Source: Candidatus Brevefilum sp.
GTDB taxonomy: Bacteria; Chloroflexota; Anaerolineae; Anaerolineales; Anaerolineaceae
NCBI GenBank assembly: GCA_029210815.1
Contig: JARGGB010000005.1
Span: 1-64,000 of the forward strand
Reading direction: 5' to 3'
DNA length: 64,000 nt
In this document: one piece after another, positions 49,453 to 58,255 of the stretch
How the letters are laid out: each line of letters begins with the position of its first letter
How positions within the stretch are numbered: the first letter of the stretch is position 1
Made by a program: the position numbers and the translations under genes
Notes under the pieces: model-generated
What the model saw: the letters and a program-made list of their open reading frames with translations, nothing else
What the model was told of the DNA's origin: nothing
Databases searched by the model: none

Positions 49453-49748
49453 AATAGGTAATTATTATACGCATTCAATATTCTAAGTCAAATTAATATT
49501 GTCAAGCAAAAACAGCAAAAGTTTGAGGTTTAAACACAGTAATGCTCAAGTTCTTCTGCTCAAATTTTACTTTATTCATTATAATGGCTTTAATCAATTG
49601 CCGTGTGAATCTGAGGATTGCATGATAAATCCAGGCTGCCAAGAGATTCAAAATCAAGTAAAATCAATGCTCTGATTTACAAAAAGCTATGTAGATTTTT
49701 TTGATATAAGTTTTAATAAGGTTTTTTAATAGAGAGTGGAGTAACCCA

Positions 49749-50930
49749 ATGCCAATTGAAGACTTGAGCAGAAATCGACAAATTCCTGCTTTCAAAAGCT
49801 ACGAAAATTTTCATAACCAGGTGCTTGTTTACGAATTTAAACGGGCAAAAGAAAAGGTGGACAAACTCCAGCGGTGTACGAGATGTGTCTTGCCGGAAAC
49901 ATTTCCATTTATTGAATTTGATGAAAACGGCGTTTGTAATTTTTGTCATCATTATGAAAAGAAAAATCTTTTAGGGATGGATGCGCTGCAAGCCTTACTT
50001 GACAGCAATAAAGATGCCGACGGCCAGGTTAAATGCGTGGTGTCCTTTAGCGGCGGGCGTGATAGCAGCTTTGGATTGCATCTTGTTAAAAAGGTTTTAG
50101 GACTTGATGCTGTTGCCTTTACGTATGATTGGGGTGTTGCAACCGATATGGCACACAGAAACCAGAAACGGCTGTGTGAAACACTTGGCGTTGAGCAAAT
50201 TGTGATTAAAGCTGACCTGGATCAGAAGAAAGCGAATATCAAAGCAAACCTCCAGGCGTGGTTGAAAAAGCCTGATTTGGGAACAATTCCATTATTGACA
50301 AGCGTTGGTCAACAATTTTTCTACCATGCGAACCAGGTTGGCAAGAAACTTGGGCGGGACATGATTGTTTTATGTGCGACACCCTTTGAACACACCTATT
50401 TCAAGGCAGGATTTTCGGGTATTAAACCACATTTTGACAGCTTAGATAATTCGGCAGCAGACAAATTGAATATGATTTTCAGTTATCTCAGGAAATATAT
50501 CGATAATCCTTCCTACATCAACAGGTCATTGGTTGACACAATTGGCGGTTATCTTTCCTTCTATATCATTCCACATAATTATCTACGTCTATTTGATTAC
50601 CTTCGATGGGATGAAGAAGAAGTAAACAAGACCCTGATCGAAGAATACAGCTGGGAAACATCTGATGAAACCCCCAGCACCTGGCGGATTGACGATGGAA
50701 CGGTTCCGCTTTCTGACTATATGTTCTATATGATGTCTGGCTTAACCATCAATGACACTTTTCGAAGTAATCAAATCCGTGAAGGTCGAATTACAAGGGA
50801 GCAGGCATTGCACCTTCTTGAAAGAGAAAACCTTCCGCGTTTCAATGCTATTCAATGGTATTGCGACCAGGTCGGGGTTGATTTTGAAAAGACTGTTCGC
50901 ACAATCAATAATGCACCTCGCCTATATTAG
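49749..50930 (+). CDS. N-acetyl sugar amidotransferase-like PP-loop protein (WbpG-like)
   Basis: CTRCVLPETFPFIEFDENGVCNFCHHY zinc-type motif and SFSGGRDSSFGLHLV PP-loop. Confidence 0.85.
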   Translation: MPIEDLSRNRQIPAFKSYENFHNQVLVYEFKRAKEKVDKLQRCTRCVLPETFPFIEFDENGVCNFCHHYEKKNLLGMDALQALLDSNKDADGQVKCVVSFSGGRDSSFGLHLVKKVLGLDAVAFTYDWGVATDMAHRNQKRLCETLGVEQIVIKADLDQKKANIKANLQAWLKKPDLGTIPLLTSVGQQFFYHANQVGKKLGRDMIVLCATPFEHTYFKAGFSGIKPHFDSLDNSAADKLNMIFSYLRKYIDNPSYINRSLVDTIGGYLSFYIIPHNYLRLFDYLRWDEEEVNKTLIEEYSWETSDETPSTWRIDDGTVPLSDYMFYMMSGLTINDTFRSNQIREGRITREQALHLLERENLPRFNAIQWYCDQVGVDFEKTVRTINNAPRLY

Positions 50931-51013
50931 ACCAGTAAAAAGGAATAAGGGTTTGGATCTTCTGGGAAGTAAAAAGAAAAACAAATCACCAAAACATCGA
51001 ACAAGCGGCAAGC

Positions 51014-52171
51014 ATGAAACCTAAAGAAATCAGCAAAATCGGAATAATTGGCACAGGGTTCATTGGCAGCGGATTGAAGCGAACCATTAACAGGCTGCCT
51101 GACATGGAAGTTTCTCGCATCCTGACACAAAGGGATTTGACAGACTTTCCTGATGATGGTATTCAAACCCATTCTACCCAGGATTTGATTGATCACAGTG
51201 ACCTGGTTGTGGAATGCAATGGCAACCCGGTTTATGCAACCGAGGTGCTCTGCCAGGTGATGGATGCAGGGATTCCTGTAGTCACCATGGATGCCGAGCT
51301 CCATGTTACGACCGGCACATATCTGGCTAAGAAAGGTTTGATCACAGAAGCGGAGGGTGACCAACCTGGTGCAATTGCAGCGTTGAATAGAAAGCTTCTT
51401 GAAGTTGGTTTTAAGCCCCTTGTTTACGGGAATTTAAAAGGGTTTCTCAACCTGACCCCGACGCCTGATGAAATGGCATATTGGGCAGAGAAGCAAGGCA
51501 TCTCTGTGGAGCAGGTTACTGGTGCCACAGATGGGACGAAAATCCAGATTGAGCAGGTTTTTGTCGCAAATGGTTTGGGTGCAGTTATTGGCATCCAGGG
51601 ATTGTATGGATACGAAAGTATGGACATCTCTGAAGGTGCCCAAAAACTTGCCCTACGTGCAAAAGAAATCGGGCAGCCCATCAGTGATTACTTGCTGTGC
51701 AGTCCAAAAGCAAAACACAGGTTCCCTGCGGGGGTGTTTATCACTGCTGAATATGATTCGGTTGAAGCACCAATATTCGAGTATCTGAAATTGGGGGGTG
51801 GACCGTTTTATACAATGCTTCAAAGTTTCCACCTGATCTACCTGGAGATCCCGGTGACGATCCGACAGGTGCTGCAGGGGCAGGGAGTTTTGTTGAATAA
51901 TGGATTGAAACCGAAGGCAAGTGTGTGCACAATTGCGAAACATGCGCTAAATCCTGGGACAGTCATCAAGCGTGCAGACCGAAATTTCCACGTTCGCGGT
52001 GAGGCAATTCCTATTGCAGATGCACCCAATCATGTTCCGATTGGGTTAATGTATGATGTTGTTATTAAGCGTAAGATTGAACCAGGCCAGATGCTTGCAT
52101 TTGAGGATGTCGAAATTCAAGAATCAAAAGCATATCATGCTTGGAAAGATACACTGAGCGGTTTGCGCTAA
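51014..52171 (+). CDS. NAD(P)-dependent oxidoreductase with C-terminal SAF-like domain
   Basis: KIGIIGTGFIGSGLKRTINRLPDMEVSRILTQR Rossmann motif; C-terminal HVPIGLMYDVVIKRKIEPGQMLAFEDVEI. Confidence 0.8.
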   Translation: MKPKEISKIGIIGTGFIGSGLKRTINRLPDMEVSRILTQRDLTDFPDDGIQTHSTQDLIDHSDLVVECNGNPVYATEVLCQVMDAGIPVVTMDAELHVTTGTYLAKKGLITEAEGDQPGAIAALNRKLLEVGFKPLVYGNLKGFLNLTPTPDEMAYWAEKQGISVEQVTGATDGTKIQIEQVFVANGLGAVIGIQGLYGYESMDISEGAQKLALRAKEIGQPISDYLLCSPKAKHRFPAGVFITAEYDSVEAPIFEYLKLGGGPFYTMLQSFHLIYLEIPVTIRQVLQGQGVLLNNGLKPKASVCTIAKHALNPGTVIKRADRNFHVRGEAIPIADAPNHVPIGLMYDVVIKRKIEPGQMLAFEDVEIQESKAYHAWKDTLSGLR

Positions 52172-52245
52172 GTTTCAATCATTGGTTGTGAAACCGGCAA
52201 GATCCGTAATAGATTCGGGGGAGAGAAAATTTGGTGTACTATTCT

Positions 52246-52482
52246 TTATTTTCCCAACTTTTCTTCAATACCCTGGCGTAATTCCCCGACATTTGCAAAA
52301 CTCTGAATCTCGTTTTGTTTGAATTCAATCCCGAAAGCGATCTCAATCGCAATCATCAAGTTTACATGCGAGAGAGAATCCCAGGCATCCACATCGTCGG
52401 CAGTCATTTCATCAGTCAGGACTAAAGTATCGTCATCAAAGACTTCTCTAAAGACCTGCGTCAATTTTTCTGTAATCGCCAT
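52246..52482 (-). CDS. Acyl carrier protein
   Basis: 78 aa with phosphopantetheine site DAWDSLSHVNLMIAIEIAFGIEF. Confidence 0.9.
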   Translation of the reverse strand: MAITEKLTQVFREVFDDDTLVLTDEMTADDVDAWDSLSHVNLMIAIEIAFGIEFKQNEIQSFANVGELRQGIEEKLGK

Positions 52483-52487
52483 TTTAT

Positions 52488-54095
52488 TTACTCCATTGTA
52501 GAAATATCACCGGGGTCTTCGCCTTCGTAATAGGCTTTGAGTACGCGCCGAAGAATTTTCCCGCTTTGGTTTTTGGGTATTTTGCCAGTAATAATGAATT
52601 CAGAAGGGATTGCCACCGTTGATACCTTGTTGGATATGTAAATTCGGCATTTCAATTCGAGGGTGCGATCCCATTTTACCTCTTCTGGCAGAACGATATA
52701 GGCAACAATCTTCTTGTGCAAGAGCGGATCGTCAGCACCGATAACTGCTGCATCCGCGATTTCGTCAATTTCCAGCAGCGCGCTTTCGACTTCAAAGGGA
52801 CCCACCAGGTGGCCAGCGGTGTTTATAACATCATCAGAACGGCTTACGTACCAGAAGTACCCCTCCTCATCCTGGTAGGCAAGATCGCCTGTTATATAAT
52901 ATTCGCCACGGAATTTATCCGCATATGCATCTTCTTTGTGGAAATAGGTCCTAAACATAGACCGCCAACCCTTCCTCAAAGTCAGGTGACCCTGTAAGCC
53001 AACCGGGCGGGCTTGCATATCATCATCCAATATGAAGACCTCAATACCGGACCTGGGCTTGCCCATTGAACCGGGTTTTACCGCCAGCCCTGGGCGATTT
53101 GCGATCATGATGCTGCCAGTTTCAGATTGGAACCAATTATCATAAACTTCGGTACTAAATACCTTTTTACCCCAATGATAAATTTCAGGGTTTAAAGGCT
53201 CGCCAACGCTGTAAATCCGCTTCAAGCTGTTGGATCGAATCGCGACAAATTTTTCATCATCTTCTTGCATCAACATCCTGAGCGCTGTTGGTGCCGTGTA
53301 CCAGATGTTTACCTGTTTATCTTTAAGAATTTTCAACCAGTGGTCAGCATTGTAAGTGCCGCTGAACTGGATGCTGTCTGTGATTGTGCTCAGCGGTGCG
53401 ATGATGCCGTAAGATAAACCTGTAATCCAGGCAGGATCTGCTGTGCACCAATACAGATCATCAGCTTCAGGTTTTATAATTTCTTGAAAGGATTGAATAA
53501 TATCCTGGATTGCGCCGTGAACATGCAGTGCCCCTTTGGGCTTGCCCGTTGACCCTGAGGTGTACTGCAAGAAGGCTGGCATTTCTCCATCCACTTGATG
53601 CGGATATTCAAAGTCTGTATCAGCATTTTTCAGTAATGCTAGCAGGCTTAAAATAAAATCGTCACGATGTTCCTCTTTGTCAACGACAAGTATTTTTCCC
53701 AATTCAGGCAATTGGTCTTTAATTGCCAGTATCTTTCTGACGAGGCTGTTTTTTGTGATGATGACCTTTGCCTGGCTGTTACCCAACCTGTCAAGCAAGG
53801 CGTCCTCTCCTAATGTGGAGAATAAAATACAGGACATTGCCTGTAATTTTTGGATGCCAAAGAAGCTTGTGATCAATTTTGGACTTCTTGGGAGAAAAAT
53901 ACTGACGACTTCTTGCGCTTGAACACCTAAATCCTTTAATATGTGGGCAATCTGGTTAGATTCACGTTCAAATTCACCATAAGTGAATCTGGTTTCTGAA
54001 AGGTCGTTATGGATCCAGTTTATGCTCTCTTTGTCTTCGTGCCCATTTTCACAATGCTGTGTGAGGCAGGCGTACGCTATGTTTTTTACGATCAT
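52488..54095 (-). CDS. AMP-dependent acyl/acetyl-CoA synthetase-like ligase
   Basis: LQYTSGSTGKPKGALHVHGA; GEYYITGDLAYQDEEGYFWYVSRSDDVINTAGHLVGPFEVESAL; KIPKNQSGKILRRVLK. Start placed at MIVKNIAY (54095); the ORF track extends to 54128. Confidence 0.9.
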   Translation of the reverse strand: MIVKNIAYACLTQHCENGHEDKESINWIHNDLSETRFTYGEFERESNQIAHILKDLGVQAQEVVSIFLPRSPKLITSFFGIQKLQAMSCILFSTLGEDALLDRLGNSQAKVIITKNSLVRKILAIKDQLPELGKILVVDKEEHRDDFILSLLALLKNADTDFEYPHQVDGEMPAFLQYTSGSTGKPKGALHVHGAIQDIIQSFQEIIKPEADDLYWCTADPAWITGLSYGIIAPLSTITDSIQFSGTYNADHWLKILKDKQVNIWYTAPTALRMLMQEDDEKFVAIRSNSLKRIYSVGEPLNPEIYHWGKKVFSTEVYDNWFQSETGSIMIANRPGLAVKPGSMGKPRSGIEVFILDDDMQARPVGLQGHLTLRKGWRSMFRTYFHKEDAYADKFRGEYYITGDLAYQDEEGYFWYVSRSDDVINTAGHLVGPFEVESALLEIDEIADAAVIGADDPLLHKKIVAYIVLPEEVKWDRTLELKCRIYISNKVSTVAIPSEFIITGKIPKNQSGKILRRVLKAYYEGEDPGDISTME

Positions 54096-54109
54096 GGTCA
54101 GGTCCTTTA

Positions 54110-55387
54110 CTAAGGGTTTATCTTCCAATATTCAAGATCTTCAAAGGCGACATTGTTATCGCCAATTATTAGTATATCATCCACGTCATGCTCAGCCAAA
54201 AATTCTGATAAAGAGAAATCGGTGAAATAGCGCAAATCGACACAGTATGTCTTTTTATAATGCGATGCAACCAGCGGATCCAATGCATACCGGTAAGATG
54301 AACCAATGAATAACAAATTGCGGTTTGAGTCATTTTCAAAGGTATATTCTGTGTAATTGGTGACATAGCCGTAAAATTCATTGTAGTGGTTGGTATAAGG
54401 CACGGTTGAGTAGTTGCCTTCGAAATAAGTTTGCCTCAGGTTCTGCTCGATGAGCTGGTCGTTGACTTTCATCTCATAGGCTGGAGAATCAACAATTTCC
54501 ACAGCAAAATCATCACCTTTGATGGGATAAAAAGTTCGGCGTGCCATCAACCCTAAAAATTTTATATCCGGGAATTTAAGGATGTCTTTGTGCTCAAGCA
54601 TCGGTGAAATGCCGGGGTAATTTGAAGCGAGCATATCATGGATATCCCCATAGGCTTTTAGGATGCCATACACATTCCAGTGGTGATCGGTCCTGTAATA
54701 ATTTTCTAGATGATCTTCCATGCCCTCAAGCATAAATTTCTTCAAAACCAAATTCTCGGGCAAATTCTCTTCAAAATAGCCGATGGATTGACTCCTATCC
54801 GCATAAGCAAAGCTGGTGCTTAAAGGATGGAACTCGGAATTTTCAAGGGTTTGATGGTAATAGAGATAAAAATTTTTATCGGGATGTGATTGGATAATGT
54901 CTTCGTAATTGCTGATGCGTTCGTCAATTGCTTCTTTGGCTGCTTCATTAAAAAGATTCGGCGAGAATACCAGCTGGTTATTTGTTTTGTCATAATAAAT
55001 ATCCGATGTCATATCCGCCGGAATCGCTGTATCCTTGAGCAAGCCGTAAGCAATTTTAATGATTCCTCTATCCAGTGCTTTGGAGAATTGAATGATTGGC
55101 ATTCGGAAGGGGAATTGATCGCTTGTTGCACGTTCAAATTTGTTGACGAATGAAGCACTGGTGTACAAATTGATCAGGATCTCGGCAGCATCACGATAGT
55201 TTCCCTGTTCAATGAAATCAAGAGCACGTCCAAGATTTGGGTTAGACGCAGGCTCTAAGGCGACCAGGGTCCTTGCCTCAACCACGGATTCCTCGGGGGA
55301 AGCGCCGAGGTTTGTCAGCCAGGAAATTTGCACAAAAAGCACTATTAAGAAAAACAAGATTAAGAAGTATTGTGTGAATTTCTTCAA
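54110..55387 (-). CDS. DHHW/AlgJ-AlgX-like SGNH protein, copy 1
   Basis: N-terminal TM; NYYRTDHHWNVYGILKAYGDIHDML; block LLFIGSSYRYALDPLVASHYKKTYCVDLRYF. Confidence 0.85.
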   Translation of the reverse strand: MKKFTQYFLILFFLIVLFVQISWLTNLGASPEESVVEARTLVALEPASNPNLGRALDFIEQGNYRDAAEILINLYTSASFVNKFERATSDQFPFRMPIIQFSKALDRGIIKIAYGLLKDTAIPADMTSDIYYDKTNNQLVFSPNLFNEAAKEAIDERISNYEDIIQSHPDKNFYLYYHQTLENSEFHPLSTSFAYADRSQSIGYFEENLPENLVLKKFMLEGMEDHLENYYRTDHHWNVYGILKAYGDIHDMLASNYPGISPMLEHKDILKFPDIKFLGLMARRTFYPIKGDDFAVEIVDSPAYEMKVNDQLIEQNLRQTYFEGNYSTVPYTNHYNEFYGYVTNYTEYTFENDSNRNLLFIGSSYRYALDPLVASHYKKTYCVDLRYFTDFSLSEFLAEHDVDDILIIGDNNVAFEDLEYWKINP

Positions 55388-55459
55388 AAATCAATCCTTT
55401 TACTGGTAATTATCATTTAGATTTACTCGTCAGTATTTATTCAAAGCTAAGCGCACTGC

Positions 55460-56734
55460 CTAAGGTTGTATCATCCACTGGTCTGTGTCCAAAAAAACGA
55501 CTTCGTAATCACTGACAATTAGAAAGTCTTCAATGGTGTGGTTCTGTGTGAAACCCGACATTGTGAAATCCGTGTTTTGCCTTAGGTCGACAAAATAGGT
55601 GTGATGATAATGCGATGCAATTAAAGCTACCAGCGGTCGTGTGTAAGAATCGCCAATGATGAGGATATTCCGATCGGTTTGGGTCTCACAAATGAATTCC
55701 AGCTGACCTCTTTGCGAGCCAAAATATGTGCCATAATGATCCGTGTAGGCTGTCGTTGGATAATTTCCGGCAGCATACTCATCTCGAAAATCATAATCTC
55801 CTGGCATGCCCTGGTCTTTCACAAGACAATCGGGAAAATTTGCTTCATAACCGATGAAATCATCACCCTTTAGCGGGTAGAGGGTTTTCCTGGCATAAGC
55901 GCCTAAATATTCGATCTCCGGAAAAGGGATCAAAGTTGTTGATAATAATTCTCGAGGAAAATCTGGTTTATCTTTTGAGATCAAATCGTAAATCCCGTTA
56001 TAGGCTTCCAGTATGCCGTTGACATTCCAGTGGTGATCGGTGCGGTAATAATTTTTTAAGTGCTCTTCAAGGTCACCGAGCGGCATAGCGTCAAGGTTAA
56101 TTTTTTCAGGCAGCCTGAATTGAAAATATTCAAATCCCTGTCCCTGATCCGCTTTTGAAAAATATTTATTGAGTGGATGATACTGGGAATATGGCAGGGT
56201 TTCAAGGTAATAAATGTAAACGTTCAGATCAGGGTATCTTGAAGCAATGTCCTTGTAATTCGCCAACCGAAGGTCAATATTATTACGGACGTTCTGGTCA
56301 AAGCTTCCTGGCGGCACAATGAGGGCATCGTGCTTATGCATGATGTAAATGTCCGAAGTCATATCTGCCGGGATGACATCATCATCTGAGAAACGATATG
56401 ACAGTTTAATGACCTGGCGATCAACAGCTTTAGCAAACTTGATCAAAGGCATCCTGAAGGGGAACTGATCGGTGACAGCGCCATCGAATTTCTTTTGCAG
56501 TGATCCGCCTGTGTAAAGATCCCAAACAAGGCTGATTGCCTTTTCGGGTTCTCCTTGCTGGATATAATCCAACGCAATTTTTAAGGTGGGATAGGATTTC
56601 TCAGGTAATCCCAATACTCTTCCTTCGATAATGGACACCTCAGCGGCGGGTTTCCCTCTGAGGAGCCAATAACCGGGGACAGAGACCAGGAGTATAAAAA
56701 ATACCAGGAGAAAATACGGGCTGAATTTTTTCAT
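55460..56734 (-). CDS. DHHW/AlgJ-AlgX-like SGNH protein, copy 2
   Basis: N-terminal TM; NYYRTDHHWNVNGILEAYNGIYDLI; block ILIIGDSYTRPLVALIASHYHHTYFVDLRQNTDF. Confidence 0.87.
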   Translation of the reverse strand: MKKFSPYFLLVFFILLVSVPGYWLLRGKPAAEVSIIEGRVLGLPEKSYPTLKIALDYIQQGEPEKAISLVWDLYTGGSLQKKFDGAVTDQFPFRMPLIKFAKAVDRQVIKLSYRFSDDDVIPADMTSDIYIMHKHDALIVPPGSFDQNVRNNIDLRLANYKDIASRYPDLNVYIYYLETLPYSQYHPLNKYFSKADQGQGFEYFQFRLPEKINLDAMPLGDLEEHLKNYYRTDHHWNVNGILEAYNGIYDLISKDKPDFPRELLSTTLIPFPEIEYLGAYARKTLYPLKGDDFIGYEANFPDCLVKDQGMPGDYDFRDEYAAGNYPTTAYTDHYGTYFGSQRGQLEFICETQTDRNILIIGDSYTRPLVALIASHYHHTYFVDLRQNTDFTMSGFTQNHTIEDFLIVSDYEVVFLDTDQWMIQP

Positions 56735-56736
56735 AC

Positions 56737-58155
56737 TTAGAATTCAACATACATAAAAGCAGTGAAGCCTTTAGAAAGAATAAAGGTGATGGTGAACAAG
56801 AATAAGGCAATGTAACCCATATCCAATACTAATAAAGCTTTCCCACCTTTGGCTTTTATCTTCTCGCCAAATTGGTGCAAAAAGGGCAGGCTCAATAATA
56901 TTGCCGGAATCAAGAAGGGAAGATAAAAGAGGATGTTTAGTGACCTGAATGTCACTAAATTCGTCCATCCATTTGCCCCAAACAAAGCGCTGAAAAAGGA
57001 ACCCCATTTGCTCACATCGGTAATTCGGAAGAAAATCCAGCCAATCATGATTAAGATGATTGCATAGGCATACTGGAAAAAGGGGGCAGCTTTCTTTAGC
57101 ATTTTGCTAAAACCGCTGGCTTCGATGGCAAGAATCAGGCCGTAATACGCTCCCCAGATGACAAAATTCCAGCTGGCACCATGCCAGAGACCGGTTAATA
57201 GGAAAACAATCATCAGGTTAGATTGCTGGCGTAGGTTCTTTGCTTTTTTACGGGCGAACTCAAGCGGGATGAATAAATAGGTTCTGAACCATGCACCGAG
57301 GGTGATATGCCATCGACGCCAAAAGTCAGAGATGCTGCGGCTAATGTAGGGGAAGTTGAAATTTTCAGGGAGTTTGAACCCCAGCATCTGACCAACCCCA
57401 ATAGCCATGTCGGTATATCCTGAAAAATCGAGATAAATCTGGAGGGTATATGCGATCAATCCAAACCAGGCAAGACCTGCCCCCATTTCATTGAATTCTG
57501 TCGCAAAGACCTTATTGGTTGCCATGCCCAGGCTGTCGGCTAAGATTACCTTTTTTGCCAGACCCCCAATAAATCTGCGAACACCTTCCATGATACCCAG
57601 AGGGATAAATTTTGGCTGAAGCAGCTCGTCTTTAACCTGGATAAACCGGGTAATCGGCCCCTGTACCAGTTTTGGAAACATGATCAAATAAGAACTGAAA
57701 CGCACCAGGTTTTTCTCTGGCGGGTGGATTTCGTTGTAAATGTCCAGAATGTACGAAATGCCGGAAAAGGTGAAAAAGGAAATCCCAAGCGGCAGCGCTT
57801 TTTGCGCATAATCAATCGATATTGGGAGGACTGAATTCAAAATGTCGAGGAAAAAGCCGGTGTATTTATAGAAACCCAGAAGGCCTAGGTTGAGAAGAAT
57901 GCCAATCCACATCTGCGTTTTCGCGCTTTTTGTGGCATTTTGCGCTTGTGCCTTGCCGATGAAACAGCCCCAAAGGTAATTAATTATTATTGATAGAAAT
58001 AAGATGTGGATGTGGGTGGGGTCTGACCAGGCGAAGAAAACAAGCGAGGTAAGGACGAGAACGAGATTACGCCATCCCTTCCGTGGTAGGACGTAAAAAG
58101 CGATCAGTGTAATTGGTAAAAATAAAAAGATAAATGTGATACTCGAAAATGGCAT
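56737..58155 (-). CDS. MBOAT-family O-acyltransferase (AlgI/DltB-like)
   Basis: MPFSSITFIFLFLPITLIAFYVLP; NFNFPYISRSISDFWRRWHITLGAWFRTYLFIPL; LLTGLWHGASWNFVIWGAYYG (catalytic His region). Confidence 0.95.
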   Translation of the reverse strand: MPFSSITFIFLFLPITLIAFYVLPRKGWRNLVLVLTSLVFFAWSDPTHIHILFLSIIINYLWGCFIGKAQAQNATKSAKTQMWIGILLNLGLLGFYKYTGFFLDILNSVLPISIDYAQKALPLGISFFTFSGISYILDIYNEIHPPEKNLVRFSSYLIMFPKLVQGPITRFIQVKDELLQPKFIPLGIMEGVRRFIGGLAKKVILADSLGMATNKVFATEFNEMGAGLAWFGLIAYTLQIYLDFSGYTDMAIGVGQMLGFKLPENFNFPYISRSISDFWRRWHITLGAWFRTYLFIPLEFARKKAKNLRQQSNLMIVFLLTGLWHGASWNFVIWGAYYGLILAIEASGFSKMLKKAAPFFQYAYAIILIMIGWIFFRITDVSKWGSFFSALFGANGWTNLVTFRSLNILFYLPFLIPAILLSLPFLHQFGEKIKAKGGKALLVLDMGYIALFLFTITFILSKGFTAFMYVEF

Positions 58156-58255
58156 TTAGTCCCTTTCAGCTGGAATAATGTCGTTTTTATAATCGCAAGA
58201 TGCCATTATACCTAATATCAATTATTGGTGTTAGGAAATTATTTTGTTGAATATT

